In this document: positions 27,061-35,590 of the stretch, piece after piece
Numbering within the stretch: position 1 is the stretch's first letter
How the letters are laid out: each line of letters begins with the position of its first letter
Notes under the pieces: model-generated
Told to the model about the DNA's origin: nothing
The model's database searches: none
What the model saw: only the letters and a program-made list of their open reading frames with translations
Assembly (NCBI GenBank): GCA_030583865.1
Contig: CP129479.1
Coordinates: 1,946,819-2,010,818, forward strand
Source: Thermodesulfobacteriota bacterium
GTDB taxonomy: Bacteria > Desulfobacterota > GWC2-55-46
Direction: 5' to 3'
DNA length: 64,000 nt
Program-made: the position numbers and the translations under genes

Positions 27061-27425
27061 CTTTATATTCCTCTGGATTCCCGGATTTCCCTGGGCTTTC
27101 AAGGCCAGGGATGAAAGAATCGCCCGGAGCGAGCCGAACTTTCAGGCGGGCGCCAGTCCATAATCGTTTTGAAAACCCGGTTTTCAGGACACCCTGGATT
27201 TCAAGCCGGCGTGGTCATTGGGCCAGGGACTTGATAGCAGGCTCCCTACTCCCCTTGCCGTCCGCCTTAAAAAACCGCCGGGGGTCGAAGCTCCTCCCGG
27301 CGGGCATGTAGGAATGCGGTCCTGAAAACAGATTTCCTTCCCGGGGCCGCAGGGGAAAATAACAAAACGATACGGGCGTTAACCGCCCCTGCGAAAGGAT
27401 CGGGGAAAAAGCGGCAAGGCGCGGG
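27061..27425. other. Intergenic region between acpP and fabF
   Basis: A 365-base gap without a recognisable gene. It contains the hairpin listed at 27269-27302. A separate fabF promoter is plausible here but none stood out. Confidence 0.5.
27269..27302 (-). terminator. Terminator/attenuator downstream of acpP
   Basis: Stem CCGCCGGG/CCCGGCGG (27275-27302) is followed on the minus strand by six T residues. It lies 120 bases after the acpP stop and would separate abundant acpP mRNA from fabF. Confidence 0.75.
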
Positions 27426-27662
27426 CTACTTCCCGGCCTTTTTATTGATGTACTCTATCGCGTCCTGGACGGTCTTTATCTTCTCTGCGTCCTCGTCGGG
27501 TATCTCTATCCCGAACTCCTCCTCGAAGGCCATGACCATCTCGACGGTGTCGAGGGAGTCGGCCCCGAGGTCGTCCACGAAGGAGGCCTGCTGGGTGACC
27601 TCGTCCTCGGTCACGTCCAGCTGGTCTATTATTATCTTCTTAACCTTATTCTCAACAGACAT
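27426..27662 (-). CDS. acpP: Acyl carrier protein
   Basis: A 78-residue acidic helical protein with the phosphopantetheine serine in GADSLDTVE near residue 38. It carries growing acyl chains for the Fab enzymes encoded around it. ATG 27662 follows GGAGGG by six bases; an ATG six bases upstream would touch that site. Confidence 0.97.
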   Translation of the reverse strand: MSVENKVKKIIIDQLDVTEDEVTQQASFVDDLGADSLDTVEMVMAFEEEFGIEIPDEDAEKIKTVQDAIEYINKKAGK

Positions 27663-27762
27663 TCTCATCCCTCCTGGAATATTGTCCGAAATTACCGCCT
27701 TTTGCGCCAGACCCCAGTGTATAACACCTACCGGGGAGGTTGTCAATTTTAAACATGCGCCA

Positions 27763-28506
27763 TTACTGCATGGCCATGCCGCCGTTTACGTTGAGAACGT
27801 GCCCGGTTATGTAGCCCGAGGCGTTCGAGGAGAGGAAGAGCACCCCGTTGGCCACGTCCGCGGGGCCGCCGAGCCTGCCGAGCGGTATCCTGTCCATGAG
27901 CTCCTTTTTCACGTTCTCGGAAAGGGCGTCGGTCATGGCCGTCTCTATGAAGCCAGGGGCCACGGCGTTACAGGTTATGTTCCTGCTCGCGAACTCCCTG
28001 GCTATTGTCTTTGTCAATCCGATGAGCCCGGCCTTGCTCGCGGCGTAGTTCGCCTGCCCGGCGTTGCCCATGACCCCCACGACAGAGGCTATGTTGACGA
28101 TCCTCCCCCAGCGCGCCTTTGTCATGTACTTCAGGACGGCCTTGGTGCAGTTGAACGCGCCCTTCAGGTTCACGTTCATTACCGCGTCCCAGTCCTCTTC
28201 CGTCATCCTGAGGACGAGGCCGTCCCTGGTGATCCCGGCGTTATTGACGAGTATGTGGATGGCCTCGAACTCCTTGAAGATCTTTTCAGCAGCCTCCTCG
28301 CACTCCTTCAAGTTCGTGACGTCGAGCTTGAGGGCCATAGCGCGCCTGCCCATGGCCTTTATGGAATTGGCCACCTCGGTCGCCTTCTCGAGGTTCACAT
28401 CGGCCACGGCCACGTCGGCCCCGTAAGAGCCGAGCTTCTCGGCTATCGACCTGCCGATGCCCTGCGCGCCGCCTGTAACGAGGGCTATCCTTCCGGTTAC
28501 GTTCAT
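27763..28506 (-). CDS. fabG: 3-oxoacyl-ACP reductase
   Basis: A 247-residue short-chain dehydrogenase of fatty-acid synthesis. The NADPH loop GGAQGIGRS (about 12-20), [10 protein letters not shown], the catalytic serine in NIASVVG and YAASK are all present. It lies 100 bases upstream of acpP. A family 3 repeat separates it from fabD. Confidence 0.96.
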   Translation of the reverse strand: MNVTGRIALVTGGAQGIGRSIAEKLGSYGADVAVADVNLEKATEVANSIKAMGRRAMALKLDVTNLKECEEAAEKIFKEFEAIHILVNNAGITRDGLVLRMTEEDWDAVMNVNLKGAFNCTKAVLKYMTKARWGRIVNIASVVGVMGNAGQANYAASKAGLIGLTKTIAREFASRNITCNAVAPGFIETAMTDALSENVKKELMDRIPLGRLGGPADVANGVLFLSSNASGYITGHVLNVNGGMAMQ

Positions 28507-28525
28507 CTGTCTCCTCCTCTTTTAA

Positions 28526-28653
28526 CAGGCTGCTGAAAAGTCCATCTGCTTCGAAGGCTACGTCGCTGGCTACGAAGGCGTACAAAATAGTACGCCTCAT
28601 CCCTCGCTCCCCTGTTCCAACGGGGCCTCGCATCTGGAGCTTTTTGAGCAGCC
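28526..28653. repeat. Family 3 palindromic repeat (minus orientation)
   Basis: It begins CAGGCTGCTGAAAAGTCCAT and ends GGAGCTTTTTGAGCAGCC, with a central GGCGTAC...GTACGCC hairpin. Copies with the same landmarks are at 46198-46303, 55307-55468 and 63664-63821. Here it lies inside the fab operon between fabD and fabG. Confidence 0.85.
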
Positions 28654-28707
28654 CAAGCGAATTTTACGTTTTTCCGCACCCTGTTAAGTCGAGCTGGCCT
28701 GAACCGC

Positions 28708-29649
28708 TTACGCCCCGAATAAAGGAAGCGCCTTCTCTATATCCGAAGCCTCCGAGACGCTCAAGGCGTTCATGTCCTTCTCTATCCTCTTTACAAGGCC
28801 CGTAAGCACCTTGCCGGGGCCGACCTCGATGATGGTGTCGACCCCGTCGGCCTTCATCTGCCGCACTATATCCACCCACCTCACGGGGCTCGTAAGCTGG
28901 AGGCAAAGGAGCTCCTTGATCCTTGAGCCGTCCTTTACAGGCGCGGCCTCGACGTTAGTATATACGGGTATCCTCAGTCCATCCACGCTTATCTTCTGAA
29001 GCTCCCCGCCGAGGCGCTCGCTCGCCTTCTCCATAAGGGGCGAATGCGAAGGGGCGCTCACCTGCAGCGGCACCACCCTCTTCGCGCCCCTCTCCCTGGC
29101 GAGGTTTGCGGCTATCTCGACAGCGGCGGCGCTGCCGGAAATGACTATCTGCTCCGGGGTGTTTATGTTCGCCGGGACGACCCGGGCCGTGTCAATGGAT
29201 GCGGAATCGCATATGACCTGGACAGTAGCGAGGTCGAGTCCCAGTATGGCGCACATCTTTCCGGCGCCCTGAGGCACGCTCTCCTGCATGAATTTCCCGC
29301 GAAGATGGACGAGCCGGACGGCGTCCCTGAAATCGAGCGCGCCGGAGGCCACGAGGGCCGTGTACTCGCCAAGGCTGTGCCCGGCCATGCAGGCCGGGGT
29401 GAAACCCGTCCTCTCGCCGAGCGCCCGAAGCGCAGCGATGGAGGCCGAAAGTAGCGCTGGCTGCGTGTACTCGGTCCTGTCGAGGAGGTCCGCAGGCCCT
29501 TCGAACGCAAGCTTCGAAAGCTCGCACCCCATCGCCTCGTCAGCTTCGGCAAAGGTCTTTCTGGCGGCCTCGGAGGAATCGTAAAAGCTCTTCCCCATGC
29601 CGACCGACTGCGAGCCTTGGCCAGGGAATACAAAAGCTATTTTACCCAT
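28708..29649 (-). CDS. fabD: Malonyl-CoA:ACP transacylase
   Basis: A 313-residue transacylase loading malonate onto ACP. FPGQGSQ at the N-terminus and the nucleophile motif GHSLGEY near residue 88 are diagnostic. ATG 29649 lies ten bases after GAGGAG; an ATG three codons upstream is too close to that site. It is followed by fabG after a repeat. Confidence 0.95.
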   Translation of the reverse strand: MGKIAFVFPGQGSQSVGMGKSFYDSSEAARKTFAEADEAMGCELSKLAFEGPADLLDRTEYTQPALLSASIAALRALGERTGFTPACMAGHSLGEYTALVASGALDFRDAVRLVHLRGKFMQESVPQGAGKMCAILGLDLATVQVICDSASIDTARVVPANINTPEQIVISGSAAAVEIAANLARERGAKRVVPLQVSAPSHSPLMEKASERLGGELQKISVDGLRIPVYTNVEAAPVKDGSRIKELLCLQLTSPVRWVDIVRQMKADGVDTIIEVGPGKVLTGLVKRIEKDMNALSVSEASDIEKALPLFGA

Positions 29650-29688
29650 GAGCCCCATTCTCCTCAGGATAAGACTTCAATATCTTTT

Positions 29689-29764
29689 AGGCAACCTCTA
29701 AAATCAGAGATTTTTCCCGCAATCGAGGAAGTCCGGGGAAAAGATCGATTTTTAGAGGTTGCCT
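29689..29764. repeat. Family 1 palindromic repeat, short form
   Basis: It has near-perfect terminal inverted repeats, AGGCAACCTCTAAAA and TTTTTAGAGGTTGCCT. It contains only the outer arms of the long form; the inner 60-base palindrome is absent. It lies between fabH (stop two bases away) and fabD. Confidence 0.88.
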
Positions 29765-29766
29765 GA

Positions 29767-30741
29767 TTACCACCTTACGGCCGCTGACGCCCACGTGAGC
29801 CCGCCGCCGAAGGCCACGAACAATATTATGTCGTTGTCTTTAATCTTTCCGTCCCTCACCGCCTCGTCAAGGGCGATGGGGATTGAGGCCGCCGAGGTGT
29901 TCCCGTACCTGTCTAGGTTCGTGTAGACCCTTTCCTCGGGGAGCTTAAGCCTCTCCCTTGCGGCGTTTATTATCCTCATGTTGGCCTGGTGGGGGATGAG
30001 CAGCGATATGTCCTCGGGCTTGAGCCCCGTCTCCTCCATCACCTCTTTTATGGCCTGGCCCATTGTGCGGACCGCTATCTTGAAGGTCTCGTTGCCGTTC
30101 ATTACGAGATATGGCTGCTCGTTGCCCTTATCCTCGAACGGGCTATCCGGCCGGGAGGCCCTGCAATAAAGGGTGTCCCAGTGCCTTCCGTCGGAATGGA
30201 CTCGGCATGAGAGTACGCCTCTCGGCCCCTTTTCCGCGGAGAGGACGGCAGCGCCCGCCCCGTCGCCGAAGAGGACGCAGGTGGACCTGTCTTTCCAGTC
30301 TATGAGGTTGGAGAACTTGTCTACCCCGATGACCAGGGCCTTCCCCGCCCCGCCTGACCTCAAGTACCTGTCGGCTATGTCCAGCGCGTATAGGAACCCG
30401 GAGCAGGCAGCAGACACGTCGAAAGCCGCTGCCCCGGACTTTATGCCGAGCTCGGACTGTATAAGGCAGGCTACCGACGGGAACGCCATCTCGGCGGTCA
30501 CGGTGCCGACTACCACGAGGTCTATGTCCTTTGCAGACAACCCCGCGGCCTTGAGCGCAGCCTTCGCGGCCCTGGCCGCCATCCCGGAGGCTGTCTCCCC
30601 GGCGGCGATCCTCCGCTCCCTTATCCCGGTGCGGGTGGATATCCATTCGTCCGAGGTCTCGACCATGCCCTCCAGATCGCGGTTGGTGAGAACCTTTTCC
30701 GGCACGTAAGAGCCGGTGCCTATTATCCTCGACCTGAGCAT
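29767..30741 (-). CDS. fabH: Beta-ketoacyl-ACP synthase III
   Basis: A 324-residue enzyme starting fatty-acid synthesis by condensing acyl-CoA with malonyl-ACP. The Cys-His-Asn triad is visible: FDVSAACSGF near 112, IPHQANMRI near 252 and YGNTSAAS near 281. It begins two bases after plsX. Confidence 0.97.
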   Translation of the reverse strand: MLRSRIIGTGSYVPEKVLTNRDLEGMVETSDEWISTRTGIRERRIAAGETASGMAARAAKAALKAAGLSAKDIDLVVVGTVTAEMAFPSVACLIQSELGIKSGAAAFDVSAACSGFLYALDIADRYLRSGGAGKALVIGVDKFSNLIDWKDRSTCVLFGDGAGAAVLSAEKGPRGVLSCRVHSDGRHWDTLYCRASRPDSPFEDKGNEQPYLVMNGNETFKIAVRTMGQAIKEVMEETGLKPEDISLLIPHQANMRIINAARERLKLPEERVYTNLDRYGNTSAASIPIALDEAVRDGKIKDNDIILFVAFGGGLTWASAAVRW

Positions 30742-30743
30742 TT

Positions 30744-31778
30744 CTAACTGCCCGAGACGGCTTCGCTGCGGCCGTTCTTCATGAGGTCCTGGTTTTTTTC
30801 CATCTCTTCCATCAGGTGGGAGTTCACGTTCCCCTGTGCGTACTCGTGGGCGCGGAGCACCGCGTTCCTCATGGCCTTGGCGTTCGACCTGCCGTGGCTT
30901 ATGATGCAGACGCCCTCTATGCCGAGGAGCGGCGCGCCGCCGTACTCCGAATAGTCTATTTTCTTTTTGAGCCTCTTGAAAGCGCCCTTGGAGAGGAGAT
31001 AGCCTATCCTCGACGGGAGGCTAGACATTATCTCGTTCTTGAGCATGGTTGTCACGGCCTCGACAAGCCCCTCGCTGAGCTTGAGGACGACGTTCCCGAC
31101 GAAGCCGTCGGTCACGACAACGTCCACCCCGCCCTGGTATATGTCCCTGCCCTCGACGTAGCCTATGTAGTTTATGGAGGCCTTCTTTAAAAGGGCGTGG
31201 GTCTCCCTCGTAAGCTCGTTGCCCTTGCCGTCCTCCTCTCCGTTCGAGAGGAGGCCGACCCTGGGCCTCTTCTCCTTGAGGACGTACCTTGCGTAGACCT
31301 CGCCCATGAGGGCGAACTGGAAAAGGTGCACTGGCTTGCAGTCGACGTTGCCGCCCACGTCGAGGACTATGGCCGGGTCTTTTATGGTGGGGACGGATAC
31401 TGCTATGGCGGGCCTGTCGATGCCCTTTACCTTCTTAAGGAGGAGTATCCCGGCGGCCATTGCCGCGCCGGAGTTCCCGGCGCTAACGACGGCCCCGGCC
31501 TCTCCGCTCCTTACGAGCTCGAAGCAGACCCGTAGCGACGAGTCCTTCTTTTTCCTGACGGCCTGAGTGGGGGATTCGTCCATGCCCACGACCTCAGAGG
31601 CGTGGACGATGGAGACGTTGGACGGAACGCCCTTGTGCTTCGCAAGCTCGTCCTCTACCCGGGATTTGTCTCCGACGAGGACGATGGGGATATTGAGCTC
31701 GCTCGCGGCCCGGACGGCCCCTTCTACAACCATGGCGGGGGCGAAATCCCCGCCCATCGCGTCAACGGCAATCTTCAT
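30744..31778 (-). CDS. plsX: Phosphate acyltransferase PlsX
   Basis: A 344-residue enzyme making acyl-phosphate from acyl-ACP for phospholipid synthesis. [14 protein letters not shown] at the N-terminus and a GNSGAAMA segment near 102 are family signatures. It lies between rpmF and fabH, the widespread order. Confidence 0.96.
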   Translation of the reverse strand: MKIAVDAMGGDFAPAMVVEGAVRAASELNIPIVLVGDKSRVEDELAKHKGVPSNVSIVHASEVVGMDESPTQAVRKKKDSSLRVCFELVRSGEAGAVVSAGNSGAAMAAGILLLKKVKGIDRPAIAVSVPTIKDPAIVLDVGGNVDCKPVHLFQFALMGEVYARYVLKEKRPRVGLLSNGEEDGKGNELTRETHALLKKASINYIGYVEGRDIYQGGVDVVVTDGFVGNVVLKLSEGLVEAVTTMLKNEIMSSLPSRIGYLLSKGAFKRLKKKIDYSEYGGAPLLGIEGVCIISHGRSNAKAMRNAVLRAHEYAQGNVNSHLMEEMEKNQDLMKNGRSEAVSGS

Positions 31779-31877
31779 CTCTATTCGGCTGAGAACGCAA
31801 AAAAGGATGCGGCTCCCGGCAAGGCCGGATTAAAGGCCTTTTCGGAAGCCGTGGCGGTTGATGAAAGGAGCACGGCC

Positions 31878-32063
31878 TTAGACGGCCTCTTTCTTCTTGA
31901 TAACAGTCCTGCCCTTGTATGTGCCGCAGCTCGGACAGACGTGGTGCGGGCGCTTGGGCTCGCCGCACTGGGGGCAGGTGGAGACCGCCGGAGCGGACAG
32001 CGCGTCGTGGCTCCTTCTCTGGCCCCTCTTGCAGCTCGAATGTCTTTTCTTGGGGTTCGGCAT
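31878..32063 (-). CDS. rpmF: Ribosomal protein bL32, zinc-ribbon form
   Basis: A 61-residue ribosomal protein beginning MPNPKKRHS. Two CxxC pairs (CPQCG and CPSCG, about residues 30 and 43) show it is the zinc-binding C+ variant. It is transcribed with DUF177 and plsX, although a 446-base repeat-rich gap separates it from DUF177. Confidence 0.95.
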   Translation of the reverse strand: MPNPKKRHSSCKRGQRRSHDALSAPAVSTCPQCGEPKRPHHVCPSCGTYKGRTVIKKKEAV

Positions 32064-32114
32064 GTCTAAAACCTCTCTTTTCGGTTTGGGTTCGCTTATT
32101 GAAAAACTATAGCC

Positions 32115-32224
32115 TGTCATTCTGAGCGAAGCGAAGAATCTCGGGGCTGATAAAATCAACAAATTACGAGGTTCCTATCCCGCCCCGCCCTGGAGCTCGA
32201 CCCTTCGGCTCTTCAGAATGACGG
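32115..32224. repeat. Family 4 palindromic repeat
   Basis: The left arm TGTCATTCTGAGCGAAGCGA and a GAATCTCGG segment match a right arm ending CTTCAGAATGACGG. This belongs to the widespread TCATTCTGAG/CTCAGAATGA class of intergenic palindromes. Confidence 0.75.
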
Positions 32225-32273
32225 TATCTCGGGCCTTTTCATGCTAAGGAAGCTCTGATTAATTCTCGTTTCC

Positions 32274-32360
32274 TGTCATTCTGAGGGCGCGTAAGCGACC
32301 GAAGAATCTTGCAGCTACTTATCTTGAATACCAGATTCTTCGCTACGCTCAGAATGACAA
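32274..32360. repeat. Family 4 palindromic repeat
   Basis: Arms TGTCATTCTGAG...GAAGAATCTTG and CCAGATTCTTCGCTACGCTC followed by AGAATGACAA form an almost continuous inverted repeat of about 38 bases per arm. Confidence 0.82.
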
Positions 32361-32509
32361 CATTCACGAATCGATCAGGCATTACCTAAACGGAGTCCGG
32401 CCCCCTTGAAGAGCCTCACATCCGGATTACCTCCCGGACCACACCTTTATATAGGATTTGGCCGCGCTCTTCAATAATAAAAATCACGGGCGCTAATCGC
32501 CGCGCCCTG

Positions 32510-33031
32510 TCAGCGCTTGAAGTCCTTGAGCTTGGCGAGCCTCGGGTCTGTCTTATCCTCGCCCCCGCAGCCGCAGTCGCCGAGGTTCAGGTCTGCCCCG
32601 CACTTCGGGCAGAGCCCCTTGCAATCAGGCCTGCAGAGCGGCTGCATGGGGAGCTCAAGGGCTATCTGGCCCAGGAGCACCTCTGAGGTGTCGAGGGAGT
32701 CGCCCGCTATGAAGTTAACGTCCATGTCCTCGGGCTTGAGTTCCTTCTCCTTCTCAGGCTCCCTGCCCAGCTCGTAATAGGAGGCGAAATCAGACGCGTA
32801 AGGGTACTCGAACTCCTTAAGGCACCTGCTGCACTCCACCTTGATGCCGGCCTTTATGTCCCCGGAGACGAATACGCTCTGCCCCCTCTTCGAGACCTCA
32901 AGGTGGGCCTTCACGGGAGTCGAGAAGTCGAGGTCGAGCTTCCCTCCGGCGAATTCCTTCAAAGCCGCGCAGCTCTCCTCGATGTCGAGCGAAAGCCCTG
33001 AAGGCGGTATGTCCTCTATCCGTATCTTCAT
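32510..33031 (-). CDS. yceD: DUF177 (YceD-like) protein
   Basis: A 173-residue protein with the family's cysteine motifs: CSRCLKEF near 70 and CKGLCPKCGADLN near 142. DUF177 proteins are linked to 23S rRNA/ribosome assembly and regularly precede rpmF, as here. It is the first gene of the rpmF-plsX-fab run, driven by the promoter at 33057-33086. Confidence 0.9.
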   Translation of the reverse strand: MKIRIEDIPPSGLSLDIEESCAALKEFAGGKLDLDFSTPVKAHLEVSKRGQSVFVSGDIKAGIKVECSRCLKEFEYPYASDFASYYELGREPEKEKELKPEDMDVNFIAGDSLDTSEVLLGQIALELPMQPLCRPDCKGLCPKCGADLNLGDCGCGGEDKTDPRLAKLKDFKR

Positions 33032-33056
33032 CTATTGCCCCGCATAAAGACCTATA

Positions 33057-33086
33057 AGTATACAAGAACCGGTTCGATAGTGTCAA
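33057..33086 (-). promoter_or_regulatory. Promoter of the DUF177-rpmF-plsX operon
   Basis: On the minus strand TTGACA (33081-33086) and TATACT (33057-33062) are 18 bases apart, about 30 bases before the DUF177 start. It is back-to-back with the tRNA-Gln promoter. Confidence 0.8.
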
Positions 33087-33096
33087 CAGAATTTGC

Positions 33097-33125
33097 TTGA
33101 CTTGGACGGCAAGGATAATTATATT
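33097..33125 (+). promoter_or_regulatory. Promoter of tRNA-Gln
   Basis: TTGACT (33097-33102) and TATATT (33120-33125) have a 17-base spacer. The expected start is about 13 bases before the tRNA. Confidence 0.8.
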
Positions 33126-33145
33126 GGAATATCTTTGTCCGAGAT

Positions 33146-33219
33146 TGGGGGATCGTCTAACGGCAGGACAACGGGCTCTGAACTCGTTTATCCAGGTTCG
33201 AATCCTGGTCCCCCAGCCA
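33146..33219 (+). tRNA. tRNA-Gln (anticodon CTG)
   Basis: The cloverleaf is complete: acceptor TGGGGGA/TCCCCCA, D-arm with GGCAGGAC, anticodon stem ACGGG/CTCGT with loop CTCTGAA (anticodon CTG, reading CAG), T-arm CAGGTTCGAATCCTG and encoded CCA at 33217-33219. It has its own promoter and terminator. Confidence 0.95.
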
Positions 33220-33227
33220 GAAAATCA

Positions 33228-33257
33228 AAGGGGTTACAGCGGATGCTGTAACCCCTT
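33228..33257 (+). terminator. Terminator of tRNA-Gln
   Basis: A 13-base-pair perfect stem AAGGGGTTACAGC/GCTGTAACCCCTT with a GGAT loop begins nine bases after the tRNA and is followed by a T-rich tail. Confidence 0.9.
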
Positions 33258-33280
33258 ATTGCATTTCGGGGGTTTAGCAA

Positions 33281-33322
33281 TTGACGACAGCGCATCCTGG
33301 TGATACAATGTTAGTACATTGT
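33281..33322 (+). promoter_or_regulatory. Toxin-antitoxin promoter with operator dyad
   Basis: TTGACG (33281-33286) and TACAAT (33304-33309) are 17 bases apart. An inverted repeat ACAATG/CATTGT with a six-base spacer (33305-33322) overlaps the -10, as expected for autorepression by an AbrB-type antitoxin. Confidence 0.65.
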
Positions 33323-33349
33323 TTGCAGAAAGGTCTGTGTAACGAGGTT

Positions 33350-33440
33350 TGTCATTCTGAGAACGCGCGAAGAATCTATTTTTTGTAGAAATCAGCAAGT
33401 ATGAGATTCTTCGGTCGCTTATGCTCCCTCAGAATGACAA
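33350..33440. repeat. Family 4 palindromic repeat in the toxin-antitoxin leader
   Basis: Arms TTGTCATTCTGAG and CTCAGAATGACAA flank partly complementary GAAGAATCT/AGATTCTTC segments. It lies between the promoter and the antitoxin start, so the mRNA leader would fold into a long hairpin ending about 40 bases before the gene. Confidence 0.8.
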
Positions 33441-33480
33441 AAAAATTGAATCAGCAGACATTCCAACTTAACGAAGGAGC

Positions 33481-33714
33481 ATGGCCTTGATAAAAAAACT
33501 CGCCAAACACGGGAACAGCCTGGCCCTCGTAATCGATAAAGGAGTGCTTGAGCTCCTTGAAATTGACGACAAGACCCCCCTCGACATCTCGACTGACGGC
33601 AAGGTGCTCATAATCGCCCCTGTAAGGGACGAGAAGCGACGCAAGCAGTTCGAGGAGGCCCTTGAAAAGGCCAACCGGAAGTACGGCCGCGCGCTCAAAA
33701 AGCTTGCGAGCTGA
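33481..33714 (+). CDS. AbrB/MazE-like antitoxin
   Basis: A 77-residue protein with a SpoVT-AbrB swapped-hairpin N-terminus (KKLAKHGNSLALVIDKGVLE) and a charged helical tail that would bind the toxin. The toxin start overlaps its stop (TGATG). AAGGAG is only one base from ATG 33481, so TTG 33487 may be the true start. It likely represses its own promoter. Confidence 0.8.
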   Translation: MALIKKLAKHGNSLALVIDKGVLELLEIDDKTPLDISTDGKVLIIAPVRDEKRRKQFEEALEKANRKYGRALKKLAS

Positions 33715-34109
33715 TGGAGTTTGTATTCCTAGGCCTTGACGAGGTCGTGGAGATACACCGCGACCAGATAACGAGATACGGGGGAAGCCCCGGCATCCGC
33801 GACATGGAGTTATTGCAGTCCGCGGTTGCAATGCCGTCCGCAGCCTATGGTGGGGAATACCTCCATGCCGATATCTCCGAGATGGCCGCCGCCTACCTCT
33901 TCCACATCATCCGCAACCACCCCTTCGTGGACGGCAACAAGAGGACCGGCGCTGTCGCCGCCCTTGTCTTTCTCGCCCTTAACGGGACGGAACTCCACGC
34001 GAGCGAAAAGAGCTTTGAATCGATGGTGCGCTCAACAGCCGAAGGGAAGCTTGAAAAATCTAAAATCGCTTCCTTCTTTCGAAGGCACGTGAGGGAGCAA
34101 GGGGGTTGA
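33714..34109 (+). CDS. doc: Doc-type (Fic fold) toxin
   Basis: A 131-residue protein with the Fic/Doc active-site motif HPFVDGNKRTG near residue 66. The P-F-V-D-G-N-K-R pattern is Doc-like. Doc toxins phosphorylate elongation factor Tu and stop translation. It directly follows its antitoxin, with which it is translationally coupled. Length matches Doc (about 126 residues). Confidence 0.9.
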   Translation: MEFVFLGLDEVVEIHRDQITRYGGSPGIRDMELLQSAVAMPSAAYGGEYLHADISEMAAAYLFHIIRNHPFVDGNKRTGAVAALVFLALNGTELHASEKSFESMVRSTAEGKLEKSKIASFFRRHVREQGG

Positions 34110-34213
34110 TGTAAGGCAAACCCTTAGGATGAGCGCACGTACAGGCTCCGGGCAAGGTAGTTGCGAAGATAAAGAAGGATTACAGTATATCAACGACATA
34201 GATGGAGGTAAAA

Positions 34214-34564
34214 ATGGGAATTCTCGAAAATGCCAAAGATGTGGTGAAGCTTGTTAAAGAAATTGATAACATTGAACTCTATAGAAAGATACTAGATCTT
34301 CAATCTGAATTAATGGATGTACTCCAAGAATTAGGCGAACTCAAAAAAGAGAATGCATCGTTAAAAGAACTTCTCGAAAGAAGGGAATCTTTAAAATATG
34401 AAAATAACGCATACTGGCGCGACCTAAATGGCAAGAAAGAAGGGCCATTCTGTGCAACTTGCCACGACACAAAAGAACTCCTTGTGAGGTTGCATTATGT
34501 CAATGGAGACGGAATTATTGAACCATATCATGTTTGTAGGTCTTGTGGAACTTCAATTGACTAA
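34214..34564 (+). CDS. Hypothetical coiled-coil protein with Cys pairs
   Basis: A 116-residue protein: a coiled-coil-like region rich in Leu, Glu and Lys (about 20-70), then CATCHDT and CRSCGTS pairs that could bind zinc. The gene is markedly AT-richer than its neighbours, with codons such as AAA, GAA and TTA, which suggests recent transfer. ATG 34214 is preferred because GGAGGT lies four bases upstream. Family not recognised. It may belong to the same accessory islet as the toxin-antitoxin pair. Confidence 0.65.
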   Translation: MGILENAKDVVKLVKEIDNIELYRKILDLQSELMDVLQELGELKKENASLKELLERRESLKYENNAYWRDLNGKKEGPFCATCHDTKELLVRLHYVNGDGIIEPYHVCRSCGTSID

Positions 34565-34818
34565 ATAATTCCCCTGCACAGATTGAATAACCGAATAGCC
34601 GCGACCTTGACGGCCTTGCTGGGAGTGAACTTACAAGTCACATATGGCGCGAAACCCTACCTTCCATCTGAAGCTGGTGGGTTCACACCGGAACACGAGG
34701 CGTGCGCCTCGCCCACCAATTTTCTTTCACGCCTCCGCTCTGGCTTTTCCTGAGACAATCACATATAATAACCCGGCATGTTGTTCTAAATCCCTGCCAT
34801 ACCCACAGGAGAAAACCT

Positions 34819-35475
34819 TTGAAACTCGCAAAGCTCTTTATCGCGACCATTATGGCTGTTCTGTTAATGACCGCCTCATATGCGTTCGCCGGGCCGCAGC
34901 ACACCGGAGTCGTCCTTGAGGCCGTCTCGGGCGGCGGGTACACCTATCTGGAGGTCAATGAAAACGGAAATAAATTCTGGATAGCAAGCCCGGAAACTCC
35001 GGTCAGCACAGGGGCGACCGTCAGCTTCTCCGAACAGATATGGATGCCCAACTTCACGAGCAAGGCGCTGAACCGCACATTCGAGAAGATATTGTTCGTA
35101 GACGGTATCAACGTCGCATCATCCGGGACGAGCCCGTCCGCAGAGGCGCAGGATGCACCAGCCAAGCCGGCCCAGGCTGCCACGGCATATACCATCAAGG
35201 AAATATACACAAAGAGGTATGAATTAAGCGGGCAGCCCATCAAGGTGCGCGGGAATGTCGTAAAGGTATCTGAAAACATCATGGGGAAGACCTGGGTGCA
35301 CATCAAGGACGGCACTGGAAATGAAGGCCGCGATACGCTTATATTCCTTTCAAAGGGTGACTCGGCGGCGGTAGGGTCTGTCGTGACCGCCGAGGGCGTG
35401 CTTGAAACGGACAAGAATTTCGGGTTCGGATATTTTTACTCCGTGATAGTAGACGGGTCGACCTTTTCGGAATAG
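34819..35475 (+). CDS. Exported OB-fold protein
   Basis: A 218-residue protein with a signal peptide (hydrophobic IATIMAVLLMTAS, cleavage near AFA/GPQ). Two parts follow: a region with HTGVVLEAVSGGGYTYLEV, resembling NrfJ-like proteins, and a C-terminal OB-fold-like domain (GQPIKVRGNVVKVSENIMGK, then WVHIKDGTG). The start is TTG 34819, placed by AGGAG seven bases upstream. A TATAAT at 34764-34769 may be the -10. A periplasmic metal- or cytochrome-related role is possible but unproven. Confidence 0.75.
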   Translation: MKLAKLFIATIMAVLLMTASYAFAGPQHTGVVLEAVSGGGYTYLEVNENGNKFWIASPETPVSTGATVSFSEQIWMPNFTSKALNRTFEKILFVDGINVASSGTSPSAEAQDAPAKPAQAATAYTIKEIYTKRYELSGQPIKVRGNVVKVSENIMGKTWVHIKDGTGNEGRDTLIFLSKGDSAAVGSVVTAEGVLETDKNFGFGYFYSVIVDGSTFSE

Positions 35476-35506
35476 AAACACTTGGGAGGATGGTTTAAGC
35501 CTCGCG

Positions 35507-35537
35507 GGGTGGGCGCATAGCCCACCCTCTTTTTTTT
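35507..35537 (+). terminator. Terminator after the OB-fold gene
   Basis: An 8-base-pair stem GGGTGGGC/GCCCACCC with loop GCATA is followed by TCTTTTTTTT. Confidence 0.9.
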
Positions 35538-35590
35538 CAGAACTTCGCCTCTTTTCGCGACGCTGCTGGATCAGCAAGCCGGCAGAGCGA

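Larger units (their letters stand above)
32064..32509. other. Repeat-rich gap between DUF177 and rpmF
   Basis: A 446-base region without a gene. It holds two family 4 palindromes (32115-32224 and 32274-32360). DUF177 and rpmF usually adjoin, so the repeats probably inserted within the operon. Confidence 0.6.
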
